Shown piece by piece: positions 21,312 through 28,953 of a DNA stretch of 32,580 nt. The translations under genes were made by a program, and so were the position numbers. Position 1 is the first letter of the stretch, and the number at the start of each line of letters is the position of its first letter. This stretch comes from a virus: positions 1 through 32,580 of IMG/VR virus record IMGVR_UViG_3300033153_011945. One strand, 5' to 3'. Below the pieces are notes generated by a model that was not told the origin of the DNA, did no database searches, and worked only from the letters and a program-made list of their open reading frames with translations.

Positions 21312-22031
21312 ATGAAAAAGAAAAGCATCCATCAAAGAATTGAACGTATCTTCGCTCATGCGGCTGCTCTACAACAAAGTGGTCGATTGAAAAATACGAT
21401 ATATTGTTTTAAAAATCGGGTATATATCCTTAATCAAGACCATACAGTATTATTAAAATTCTTATTGCGTAGTTACGAATATAATTTTGAGCAACCGATG
21501 AGTTTTGAAGCTAATGATTACGATAGCCCTGTATTTGAAATGGAAGGGGATAAAATATGTTTTATCAAGAGGCGGGACGGATATGAACGTAAAAAATCTT
21601 GCAAAACCCCATATCATACACCTATTAAAATAGCCAAATTGTTTAAAATCTTTAGTGATAAAAGGGAATTAAATAATTGTGTGTCTTTAAATTCTTCTTT
21701 TTTAGGCCATTTGGAGGAAGGTTTGAGTCATATAGAATTCAAAGGCACTAAAGAAGGGTTCATAGCCCTCCAAAGAAATATATATTCTGGCACTATTATA
21801 ACTATCAAAAGGGATGAAACTAAGAAGAGATTAATACAAACTGCTGGAAAATTGAATTTCAAAACTGTTGGTTTGAGGACCAACGATTTTATAGCTTTGT
21901 TTTCCTTCTCGGATAATATAAATTTATATTTTACAAATAAAGATTTTGTTTGGGTAGAAAGTAAAGACCCTAAAATGTTATTCACAGGTATTATTAGCCA
22001 ATGTGTTTATGACCAATTAGGAAAGGTATAA
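21312..22031 (+). CDS. Unknown 239-residue protein, possibly clamp-fold-like
   Basis: ATG 21312 starts 6 nt after the radical SAM stop with GGGATAAACAAA as ribosome site. The sequence is a succession of β-like segments and short helices (IYCFKNRVYILNQDHTVLLK, TIITIKRDETKKRLIQTAGK, FIALFSFSDNINLYFTNKDF). The second half, with a ‘T-ND-F-ALFSFSDNINLYF’ flavour, vaguely recalls sliding-clamp repeats, but I cannot confirm it. No catalytic motif is obvious. It sits within the radical SAM cassette and ends 2 nt before the next micro-ORF, so participation in that pathway is likely by context alone. Confidence 0.5.
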   Translation: MKKKSIHQRIERIFAHAAALQQSGRLKNTIYCFKNRVYILNQDHTVLLKFLLRSYEYNFEQPMSFEANDYDSPVFEMEGDKICFIKRRDGYERKKSCKTPYHTPIKIAKLFKIFSDKRELNNCVSLNSSFLGHLEEGLSHIEFKGTKEGFIALQRNIYSGTIITIKRDETKKRLIQTAGKLNFKTVGLRTNDFIALFSFSDNINLYFTNKDFVWVESKDPKMLFTGIISQCVYDQLGKV

Positions 22032-22033
22032 TC

Positions 22034-22174
22034 ATGGGCGGTAAAAGTCGAAAAAGTGGTGGTATTAGTAGGGCATTAATAAATCAAATTATTAAAAATT
22101 CTCCAAAAGGTAAAAAAGGCGATGCCAAAAGCAACAAAAGAAAGAATTTCGGATTATTTACGGATAGTAAGTGA
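22034..22174 (+). CDS. Basic 46-residue micro-ORF overlapping the GNAT gene
   Basis: ATG 22034 follows GAAAGGTATAATC. The product starts MGGKSRKSGGISRALINQII, is Lys-rich and ends in NFGLFTDSK; the Q/x-L-F-like end could bind a sliding clamp, though this is speculative. Its last 53 nt overlap the GNAT-like gene in another frame. I have a recollection of small phage proteins beginning MGGKSRK, so it may be a known class, without function. Confidence 0.5.
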   Translation: MGGKSRKSGGISRALINQIIKNSPKGKKGDAKSNKRKNFGLFTDSK

Positions 22175-22904
22175 TGTAGGAGTTTGCCCTAATTTTTGGA
22201 TGAGTGAAGAATATATAGACAAAGCTCGACTCGAATGGGTAAAAACTTCTAATGGATTATCCGGATTCAAAGATAATTATATGGACGATGAATGGTTTTT
22301 CCCCCCTATTCGGGGTGGAAACTTTGTATTGAATGAAAATATATATAGTGGGTTCCTTATCACCAATCCTCCCATCAAAAGTAATTTTTTAGATTATCAA
22401 TTTATATATCAATCCTCTAATTTCTTGGATCTAAGTGGAGGCAAGTGGGCTGTATTTCGTAAAAATATTAAAAAATATCAAAGGAGAATCCGTAGAGATT
22501 TACATTACAGGACTTTACAACCCGATGAACAAACACAACGGTTAGAGGCCTTATTATTAAAATGGGCTCAAGATAAAAAAATATACGACCCAGAAGTAAT
22601 GGTACGTTTCGTAATGGAGGGTAATAATAGGGAAGCTCTCTTCGCAGGGGGTGAATTAGTAGGATTAAATGTATTTGATGAAAATCATTGGTTTGTTAAT
22701 TTCCGTTATTGTTTGGACGATGGTAGTCCCTTTCTTAATGAGTTGATGAGGTATCTATTTTATATCAACCGGCCTGCTACTTACGTCAATGATGGCGGTT
22801 CGTTAAATAACCCTACTTTACATGCGTTCAAAGTTAAATTGAATCCGTTTTTGGTTTACAAAATTTATAGTTATAGAAAGGGATATGAAAATGAGAATAA
22901 ATAG
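22122..22904 (+). CDS. GNAT-fold acyltransferase-like protein
   Basis: The 260-residue product has the general look of a GNAT/FemX-type acyltransferase: LSGGKWAVFRKNIKKYQRRI, a long helix, then ALFAGGELVGLNVFDENHWF (β4-like strand with turn) and NELMRYLFYI, TYVNDGGSLNNPTLHAFKVK as the C-terminal segment with an Asn-Pro. GNAT-like proteins of this kind occur in phage gene sets for DNA hypermodification (for example in the ViI/M6 phage pathways, known from the literature), where they acylate modified thymines. Together with the radical SAM genes this suggests a base-modification pathway, but the kinase/glycosylase steps are not visible here. The start is supported by AAAAAAGGCG directly upstream. 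Confidence 0.6.
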   Translation: MPKATKERISDYLRIVSDVGVCPNFWMSEEYIDKARLEWVKTSNGLSGFKDNYMDDEWFFPPIRGGNFVLNENIYSGFLITNPPIKSNFLDYQFIYQSSNFLDLSGGKWAVFRKNIKKYQRRIRRDLHYRTLQPDEQTQRLEALLLKWAQDKKIYDPEVMVRFVMEGNNREALFAGGELVGLNVFDENHWFVNFRYCLDDGSPFLNELMRYLFYINRPATYVNDGGSLNNPTLHAFKVKLNPFLVYKIYSYRKGYENENK

Positions 22905-23898
22905 AGAAGAACTTTTAAAACAATTGGAATCCGTAATGCCAGGGTTGTCTACAAGAGAGAATATAGAGCAATCCTCTTGTTTTGTTTTTAAAAATAAAAC
23001 AGTGGCCACTTACAATGACGAAATAGCTTGTACTCAAAGCTGTTGTTTACCTATTACAGGAGCTGTACAAGCATTGCCTTTTGTTTCTATCCTCCGCAAA
23101 CTACAAGAAGAGGAATTGATGATAGAGTCCTCTGAAGAAGAATTATTAATCAAAGGCAAACGCAAACGTGCTGGTATTAGGATGGAAACAAATATTCTAT
23201 TGCCCATCGATTCTATAGAAAGGTCCAAAAAATGGAAAGACTTACCCGATGATTTTGCGGATGCTATATCTATCGTTCAACACTGTACAAGTAAAGATGA
23301 TACAAGATTTAGTTTAACTTGCGTACACCTTCATCCTAAATGGGCGGAAGCTTGCGATGATTACCAAGCCGCCAGATATAGGATGAAAATAGATATGTCG
23401 GAACCTACTTTAGTACGAAAGGAATCTATAAAATATATTATATCTTTAGATATGACGGAATTTAATGAAACAAAAAGTTGGATTCATTTTAGGAATTCTT
23501 CTGGGCTTATATTAAGTTGTCGTCGTTGGACGGAGCCTTTCCCAAAAATATCAGGATTGTTAAAAGTGGAAGGCACACCAACTACTTTCCCTAAAGGTTT
23601 AATTGAAGCAGCTGAAAAGGCCGAAATATTTTCGGGGGAAAATGCGGAAGATAACCAAGTAACTATAAATCTTCAGCCTAACAAACTTAGGATTACCGGT
23701 AGAGGGGTTTCTGGGTATTATCAAGAAATTAAAAAGATAAAATATAAAGGACAACCTTTATCGTTCAGGATAACTCCAAAATTACTTATAGACTTAATTC
23801 GTCGTCATAACTCCTGTGAAATAACTCCTACGAGATTAAAAGTAACTACCGGCAAATATTCTTATGTTACTGTTTTAGAAACAGAAAAATCAAAATGA
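22891..23898 (+). CDS. dnaN: DNA polymerase sliding clamp (β subunit-like)
   Basis: I choose ATG 22891 over 22885 because AAAGGG lies 8 nt before it. The product (MRINREELLKQLESVMPGLS, 335 residues) has the opening and strand pattern of β-clamps, including CFVFKNKTVATYNDEIACTQ and the closing FRITPKLLIDLIRRHNSCEI segment with SYVTVLET. β-clamps encircle DNA and tether polymerase. Length is close to bacterial DnaN (about 366), somewhat shorter. The gene overlaps the GNAT gene by 14 nt and the exonuclease gene by 4 nt. A phage-coded clamp with its own loader (27282) is compatible with autonomous replication. Confidence 0.78.
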   Translation: MRINREELLKQLESVMPGLSTRENIEQSSCFVFKNKTVATYNDEIACTQSCCLPITGAVQALPFVSILRKLQEEELMIESSEEELLIKGKRKRAGIRMETNILLPIDSIERSKKWKDLPDDFADAISIVQHCTSKDDTRFSLTCVHLHPKWAEACDDYQAARYRMKIDMSEPTLVRKESIKYIISLDMTEFNETKSWIHFRNSSGLILSCRRWTEPFPKISGLLKVEGTPTTFPKGLIEAAEKAEIFSGENAEDNQVTINLQPNKLRITGRGVSGYYQEIKKIKYKGQPLSFRITPKLLIDLIRRHNSCEITPTRLKVTTGKYSYVTVLETEKSK

Positions 23899-25109
23899 AA
23901 AAAGGATTTTTTTCGTCATCTAATTTTCAAAGTAAAAATAAAATTCCTACAATCCCTCAATGTGGATTATGTGGTCTCTATAAAAATTGTCTGTCTCCTA
24001 AAATGCCCCCTACTGGTAAAGGACAAAAAAAGATATTGGTAGTGGCGGAAGCTCCTGGAAAAGATGAAGACAAAGAAAATATTCAATTGATAGGTAAAGC
24101 AGGCCAATTATTTAGAAGATATTTGAGGAAAATGAGCATTGATTTAGATAGAGATTGCTGGAAAACTAATGCTATAATATGTCGACCAAAAAGAAATCAA
24201 ACACCTGATGATAATATGATTAAAGCGTGTCGCCCAAACCTAATGAAGACCATAAAACAATATCAACCCAATGTTATTATTCTATTAGGTAAAATAGCTA
24301 TCAAAAGTTTGATACCCGTTTTATGGAAAGAAGACGATGGAGTTGTAAATAAGTGGGTTGGGTATTATATTCCTTGTCTCAATCCCAATGCTTGGATTAT
24401 TCCTATTTATCATCCTTCTTATTTATTAAGAAAAAATGATAAAGTTTTGAATAAACTTTTTGAAAAACATTTGAGAGTAGCAATAAGAAAATCAAAAACC
24501 AGACCCTGGAAGGTTGTGCCTTCTTATAAAGACCAAATTGATATAATAATGAATCCTATACAAGCTGCTCAGGAAGTAAAAAAGATGATTGATAGAGGGG
24601 GTCCCGTTGCTTTTGATTATGAAACTAATTGCTTAAAACCAGAAGGGGAAGGGTCTAAAATAGTTTCCTGTTCAGTTTGTTGGAGAGGAAGAAAAACGAT
24701 TGCTTTTCCTTGGCAAGGGAAAGATATAAAACAAACAATGAATCGGTTATTACTTAAACCTTCTATACCTAAAATAGCAAATAATATGAAATTTGAGGAC
24801 AGGTGGACAAGGGTAAAGATGGGACGCCCTGTTAAAAATTGGTGGTGGGATACGATGATAGCCGCTCATACCTTAAACAACAGTCCTGGAGTAACGGGCC
24901 TCAAGTTTCAAGCCTTTGTTTTATTAGGGATGGAGTCTTATGACGACCATATAGCATCTTTCCTCAAACCAACAAAAGGTAATAGATTTAATAGAATACA
25001 TGAAATAGATTTGAGAGATTTATTATTATACAATGGACTTGACAGCCTGCTTGAATATAAAGTGGCCATGAAACAAATGAAACTTTTTGCTGAAAGGAAA
25101 AAAGTATGA
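23895..25109 (+). CDS. Fusion: family 4-like uracil-DNA glycosylase and DnaQ-like 3'-5' exonuclease
   Basis: The 404-residue product combines two domains. N-terminal UDG: VVAEAPGKDED (52-58, active-site motif), YHPSYLL (172-178) and four cysteines C23, C26, C96, C112. Their spacing (2, 69, 15 residues between) closely parallels the 4Fe-4S ligands of family 4 UDGs. C-terminal exonuclease: PVAFDYETNC (Asp241-Glu243, ExoI), IANNMKFEDRW (ExoII) and LLLYNGLDSLLEYK (ExoIII). It supplies proofreading to the polymerase at 25874, which lacks this domain, and has a uracil-recognising module. SPO1-type phage polymerases are known to carry a UDG-like domain on the polymerase chain; here it is detached with the exonuclease. 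A 4-nt overlap links it to the clamp gene. Confidence 0.85.
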   Translation: MKKGFFSSSNFQSKNKIPTIPQCGLCGLYKNCLSPKMPPTGKGQKKILVVAEAPGKDEDKENIQLIGKAGQLFRRYLRKMSIDLDRDCWKTNAIICRPKRNQTPDDNMIKACRPNLMKTIKQYQPNVIILLGKIAIKSLIPVLWKEDDGVVNKWVGYYIPCLNPNAWIIPIYHPSYLLRKNDKVLNKLFEKHLRVAIRKSKTRPWKVVPSYKDQIDIIMNPIQAAQEVKKMIDRGGPVAFDYETNCLKPEGEGSKIVSCSVCWRGRKTIAFPWQGKDIKQTMNRLLLKPSIPKIANNMKFEDRWTRVKMGRPVKNWWWDTMIAAHTLNNSPGVTGLKFQAFVLLGMESYDDHIASFLKPTKGNRFNRIHEIDLRDLLLYNGLDSLLEYKVAMKQMKLFAERKKV

Positions 25110-25682
25110 GTAAAGAAAAATCAAAATCAAAAGAAGAAAAACAAGAACGAAGGATAACAGCTATTGTTGATAAACAATTAGGAAGAGCTTTGTCATTATC
25201 AACGGCTCGGAATGATGGTCGATATACATTGGATTTTATTTATTTTAATAGTAATGACAAAGTATTAGTAGCTACCAATGCTCGGGCAATGCTTATCGTA
25301 TTTCCCAAACCAAGAGGATCCCTTACAGAAATTTATGAATTAGAAACGGGTTTGTACGAGATTACAAATGGAAGACTATTTAAAATTGATAGGGAGGATA
25401 TAAATTTTCCTAAATATCAAGGTATTGTTCCAAAAGCAAAACAGATATGTACAGGGGAAGCTCTTAGGGGAATTATACAATGTATGATAGAAAATAAAGT
25501 GTATGTAAATATATGGAAATTTGCAAAAGTCTTGAGAATTCTTGATAAATATTCCCCCGATTGGATATTTACAAATAATTCCCCTGAAGAGCCTGTTATG
25601 ATGGAAACTGAAAATGGTTTCTATAAAATTCAATATATTATGATGCCTTATAGAAACAAATGAAACTTTTTGCTGAAAGGAA
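25070..25682 (+). repeat. 30-nt direct repeat flanking the second clamp-like gene
   Basis: The same 30 bases occur at 25070-25099 and 25653-25682 (starting GAAACAAATGAAAC, ending GCTGAAAGGAA). The first copy encodes the end of the UDG-exonuclease (KQMKLFAER) and the ribosome site of the clamp-like gene. The second supplies the last codons and TGA of the clamp-like gene and the ribosome site of the gene at 25689. Exact repeats bracketing a single gene indicate insertion or duplication by recombination. Confidence 0.92.
25106..25663 (+). CDS. Second, short sliding-clamp-like protein
   Basis: The 185-residue product has clamp-like features: RYTLDFIYFNSNDKVLVATN followed by ARAMLIVF, comparable with the ‘(I/V)YF---KL-ATDG-R--V’ repeat of β-clamps. 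Later come GLYEITNGRLFKIDREDINF and a final PVMMETENGFYKIQYIMMPY that recalls the β-clamp C-terminus (‘P—i---y-VMP-R’). It is about half the length of DnaN, so it would have to oligomerise differently or compete with the main clamp. A Lys/Glu-rich N-terminal tail (SKEKSKSKEEKQERR) is extra. It is flanked by the 30-nt direct repeats, indicating later insertion. The assignment is by eye and moderate. Confidence 0.55.
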   Translation: MSKEKSKSKEEKQERRITAIVDKQLGRALSLSTARNDGRYTLDFIYFNSNDKVLVATNARAMLIVFPKPRGSLTEIYELETGLYEITNGRLFKIDREDINFPKYQGIVPKAKQICTGEALRGIIQCMIENKVYVNIWKFAKVLRILDKYSPDWIFTNNSPEEPVMMETENGFYKIQYIMMPYRNK

Positions 25683-25688
25683 GTTAAA

Positions 25689-25877
25689 ATGAAAATAAGG
25701 GTGGTTTGTAATAGGTGTAGGAAGGAATTGAGAATAACGGATGTTACAATTAATGGGACGGATGAAATACAATTATGGATAGATAATAGGGATTGTGAAG
25801 AAATGAAAGAAGAACTTCCCGGGTATGAGGAAGATTGTGGAGATACCCGTTTGGATAGATTGGGTATAGATATATGA
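25689..25877 (+). CDS. Unknown 62-residue Cys-containing protein
   Basis: ATG 25689 uses GAAAGGAAG from the second copy of the 30-nt repeat. The product begins MKIRVVCNRCRKELRITDVT (CxxC, zinc-finger-like knuckle), continues with two further Cys (DNRDCEE, YEEDCGDT) and an acidic C-terminus. Its stop overlaps the polymerase ATG (ATGA). Before the clamp-like insertion it probably followed the UDG-exonuclease directly. No family is recognised. Confidence 0.6.
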   Translation: MKIRVVCNRCRKELRITDVTINGTDEIQLWIDNRDCEEMKEELPGYEEDCGDTRLDRLGIDI

Positions 25878-27259
25878 GACCGGTAACTGACGAAGGTTAT
25901 AAATTGCTTCATGATGGTTGTGTTGCTTTATCTCAAGTAGAAGCAAACGGGATGAGGATAGATACCAAATACCTTCATCGTGCCATATCTCATACCAAAC
26001 GTAGAATTGAAAAAATAACTTCTCAAATGACGCAAGATACCATCTTCAAAATATGGAGAAAACAATACGGATTAAAAACTAATATGGGTTCCAGAGAACA
26101 ATTAGGTAAAATTTTATTTTCAGTAATGAAGAATCCTTTCAATCCTACTCTAACCAAAACAGGGAGATATAAAACCGATGAAAATGCTTTAAATTCCATT
26201 AATATTCCTTTTGTTAGAAATTTTCTTGAATTGGAAAAACTGAAAAAAGCAAAAACAACTTATTTGGAAGGGATTCTACGAGAAACTACAGATGGATTTA
26301 TACACCCATTTTTTAATCTTAATTTGGTTCAAACTTACCGCAGTAGTAGCGACCATATTAATTTTCAAAACATCCCTATCAGGTACCCCAAAATAGCAAA
26401 ATTAGTTAGAAGAGCTTTTATAGCAAGGCCCAATCATCAAATCGTTGAAGTAGATTATAATGGGGCAGAGATTTGCAATGCTACTTGTTATCATAAAGAC
26501 CCGAGGATGATAGTATATATAAAGGACGAAAGAAAAGATTTACATAGGGATATGGCCGCTCAATGTTATATACTTCCAAAGAAAGAAGTATCAAAAGATA
26601 TTCGCCATTGCGGTAAAAATATGTTTGTCTTCCCTGAATTCTATGGAGATTATTATATTCATAGTGCCAAAAATTTATGGGAAGCTATAGGTCAAATGAA
26701 TCTTAAAAGAAATGATGGGTATGATTTATATAATCATTTAGAAACCAAAGGCATTTATGAATTAGGCGATTGTGACCCCGAAAAGAAACCAAGAAAAGGA
26801 ACGTTTGAAAAGCACCTTCAAGAAGTAGAAGATGATTTTTGGAATAAACGGTTTAAAGTTTATGGGCGATGGAAAAAAGATTGGTACAACGCTTATCTTA
26901 AAAAAGGATATTTTGACACTTTGACAGGTTTCAGGATTGAGGGTCTTTATAGAAAGAATGAAGTCATCAACTATCCTGTACAAGGCTCCGCTTTTCACTG
27001 GTTGTTATGGTCTTTAATCCGTATTCAAAAATTGCTAAAGAAATATAATATGAGAACTTTAATTGTAGGACAAATTCACGATAGTATAGTAAGCGATGTT
27101 TATAAAAAGGAATTGCGAAATTATTTGGATATAGTGAAACAAGTTATGACTATTGATATTCGTAAACATTGGAAATGGATTATAGTACCTTTAACTGTTG
27201 AAGCGGAAGTAGCTCCTGTAGGTGGTAATTGGTATCAAAAGTCTCTAATGAAGATTTAA
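25874..27259 (+). CDS. polA: Family A DNA polymerase (polymerase domain only)
   Basis: The 461-residue product carries the family A palm/fingers motifs: motif A QIVEVDYNGAE (catalytic Asp), a fingers helix DIRHCGKNMFVFPEFYGD (R...K...F...YG, the nucleotide-binding helix) and motif C GQIHDSIVSD (HDS in place of HDE, the metal ligand Asp present). TYRSSSDHINFQNIP also matches the family. No 3'-5' exonuclease domain is present; that activity is encoded at 23895. The chain is about half of Pol I, as for split phage polymerases. It should be the replicative enzyme of the phage. The C-terminus ends in VAPVGGNWYQK. The gene is followed 22 nt later by the clamp loader. Confidence 0.92.
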   Translation: MRPVTDEGYKLLHDGCVALSQVEANGMRIDTKYLHRAISHTKRRIEKITSQMTQDTIFKIWRKQYGLKTNMGSREQLGKILFSVMKNPFNPTLTKTGRYKTDENALNSINIPFVRNFLELEKLKKAKTTYLEGILRETTDGFIHPFFNLNLVQTYRSSSDHINFQNIPIRYPKIAKLVRRAFIARPNHQIVEVDYNGAEICNATCYHKDPRMIVYIKDERKDLHRDMAAQCYILPKKEVSKDIRHCGKNMFVFPEFYGDYYIHSAKNLWEAIGQMNLKRNDGYDLYNHLETKGIYELGDCDPEKKPRKGTFEKHLQEVEDDFWNKRFKVYGRWKKDWYNAYLKKGYFDTLTGFRIEGLYRKNEVINYPVQGSAFHWLLWSLIRIQKLLKKYNMRTLIVGQIHDSIVSDVYKKELRNYLDIVKQVMTIDIRKHWKWIIVPLTVEAEVAPVGGNWYQKSLMKI

Positions 27260-27281
27260 TCAAATAAAAGGAATTTATAGC

Positions 27282-28211
27282 ATGAAAGAACTTTATAAAA
27301 AGTATCGCCCAAAAACTTTTAATAAAGTATTAGGGCAAAGTAGTAGTGTTAAGGTGTTGCAAACCTTTATCAAAAAAAATAAGGTTCCTCACACCTTGCT
27401 TTTTACCGGCCCTTCTGGTTGTGGTAAAACTACCCTTGCCAGAATACTAAGGAAGGAGCTCAAATGTGGTAAACATGACTTTACAGAATTAGATTGTGCT
27501 GATTTTAGGGGTATTGAAATGGTGCGAAACATTCGTAGTCATATACATCAGGCTCCTATTAGTGGAGAATGTAGGGTGTGGATAATAGATGAGTGTCATA
27601 AACTTACCAATGAGGCTCAAAATGCTTTCCTTAAAATATTGGAAGATACCCCCAATCATGTTTATTTTATGTTGGCTACAACGGACCCTCAAAAATTAAA
27701 ACAAACCATAAGAACCAGAAGTACTGAAATTGTTGTTAGAAGTCTTAATAACAAATCCATTCTTAAATTGCTTTCTTATATTTGTAAAATGGAAAAAATA
27801 AGGTTGCCGGAAGAGGTTGCCGATAAAATAGCGGAATGTAGTAATGGTTCTGCTCGTAAAGCCTTAGTCTTCCTTAATCAAATAGCGGAACTGGATGATG
27901 AAGATGATATGATGGGAGCTATTAAAGCCACTACTGCAGAAGTACAGGCCATCATTATAGCAAAGGCTTTATTTAATTCGAGAACAAAGTGGATTGAAAT
28001 GGCTAAAATATTAAAGGAGACTTCAAACGAGGAACCGGAACAGATTAGATGGATGATTTTAGGCTATGCTAAAACCATTTTGCTATCTGGTGGTAAACTT
28101 TCAAGCAGAGCTTATTTAATTATAGAAGCTTTTCGAGACCACTTTTATGATAGCAAATGGGCAGGTCTCACTGCATCTTGCTACGAGATTATAGTAGGAA
28201 CAAGGGATTGA
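27282..28211 (+). CDS. Clamp loader ATPase (DnaX/RFC-like)
   Basis: The 309-residue AAA+ product opens with KYRPKTFNKVLGQ, typical of clamp loaders, then Walker A GPSGCGKT (43-50), Walker B VWIIDECHKL, and a sensor 1/arginine finger TIRTRSTE. It loads the β-like clamp at 22891, and perhaps also the 25106 protein. There is only one loader subunit in view; T4 uses two (gp44/62), whereas many phages manage with one RFC-like homo-oligomer. AAAAGGAATTTATAGC precedes the start. Residues 100-110 (DECH) are the usual DEAH-type variant. Confidence 0.9.
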   Translation: MKELYKKYRPKTFNKVLGQSSSVKVLQTFIKKNKVPHTLLFTGPSGCGKTTLARILRKELKCGKHDFTELDCADFRGIEMVRNIRSHIHQAPISGECRVWIIDECHKLTNEAQNAFLKILEDTPNHVYFMLATTDPQKLKQTIRTRSTEIVVRSLNNKSILKLLSYICKMEKIRLPEEVADKIAECSNGSARKALVFLNQIAELDDEDDMMGAIKATTAEVQAIIIAKALFNSRTKWIEMAKILKETSNEEPEQIRWMILGYAKTILLSGGKLSSRAYLIIEAFRDHFYDSKWAGLTASCYEIIVGTRD

Positions 28212-28241
28212 AATTTTTATTTTAAAAAAACAACGAATTTA

Positions 28242-28252
28242 ACGATAATATA
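28242..28252 (+). promoter_or_regulatory. Promoter-like motif ACGATAATATA (copy 3)
   Basis: Exact third copy of the motif at 13799 and 17539, placed in the 60-nt gap before the UvsY-like gene, with ribosome site GGAAAGGAA 9-17 nt downstream of it. It would start a transcript covering the recombination genes. Confidence 0.6.
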
Positions 28253-28271
28253 GTATAGGAAAGGAATTAAA

Positions 28272-28781
28272 ATGGCAAAAAGAAAAACAAAAGATATAGA
28301 ATTCGATTTCTTTGATATTGATATAAACAATTTGGATAAGGAGTGGATAAATCAACCTAAAATCTTTTTTAAATATGCTTCTGAATTAGCTGATGTAAGA
28401 AGGAGACTGGAGGAAGCCAAAGCGGAATTAGACGTAGTAAAAGCTTCGTTGGATAAGACTGTCAGAGAAAACCCTGCATCTTTTGGGCTTCCTGAAAAAA
28501 TAACTGAAACATTAATTTCAAACACAATCATTCAACAATCTGAATATCAGGAGGCCTTAAAAATCTACAGAATAAGAAAACATAAGGTTGATATATTGCA
28601 AGCTGCTGTAACCGCCTTAGACCATCGTAAGAGTGCCTTGGAACGATTAGTTAGTTTACATGGACAAAATTATTTTGCCGCCCCAAAACCTATTGATACT
28701 TGTTCGGTGGAAGCTGTAGGTAATATTGAAAAAGGGGCAGCAAGATTAGCCGGAAAGAAAAGAAAAAGGAATAAAAAATGA
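28272..28781 (+). CDS. UvsY-like recombination mediator (tentative)
   Basis: The 169-residue product starts with an acidic region then DKEWINQPKIFFKYASELAD, long helices (EEAKAELDVVKASLDKTVRE), and YQEALKIYRIRKHKVDILQA then HRKSALERLVSLHGQNYFAA, followed by a Lys/Arg-rich tail. This helical arrangement and the basic end resemble phage UvsY-like mediators, which help UvsX displace SSB on ssDNA. The identification rests largely on memory of that family and on context: SSB at 28954 and RecA/UvsX at 30569 follow. Stop and next start overlap (ATGA). A role in the tail or structural complex is less likely here. Confidence 0.6.
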   Translation: MAKRKTKDIEFDFFDIDINNLDKEWINQPKIFFKYASELADVRRRLEEAKAELDVVKASLDKTVRENPASFGLPEKITETLISNTIIQQSEYQEALKIYRIRKHKVDILQAAVTALDHRKSALERLVSLHGQNYFAAPKPIDTCSVEAVGNIEKGAARLAGKKRKRNKK

Positions 28782-28924
28782 GTCAGATGAATCAAGCGTT
28801 TTTAATCTTATTAAGCCTTTTCCTTAGTCCTTTTTTAGTTTATTTCTGCGTAAAGTTTGGGACGGTGGCTTACTATAAAGCAAAGGAATTTGTAGAAGAA
28901 GAACGTAAAAAGTATAAACAATAA
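28778..28924 (+). CDS. Small single-span membrane protein
   Basis: ATG 28778 overlaps the preceding stop. The 48-residue product has a hydrophobic span AFLILLSLFLSPFLVYFCV (about residues 7-25) and a charged C-terminal tail (KAKEFVEEERKKYKQ), consistent with one transmembrane helix and a cytosolic tail. No family is recognised. It could be a holin-like or host-membrane protein, but position among recombination genes does not support lysis. Confidence 0.6.
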   Translation: MSQMNQAFLILLSLFLSPFLVYFCVKFGTVAYYKAKEFVEEERKKYKQ

Positions 28925-28953
28925 TTTTATTAAGAAGAAAGGTAGTTAGTAAA

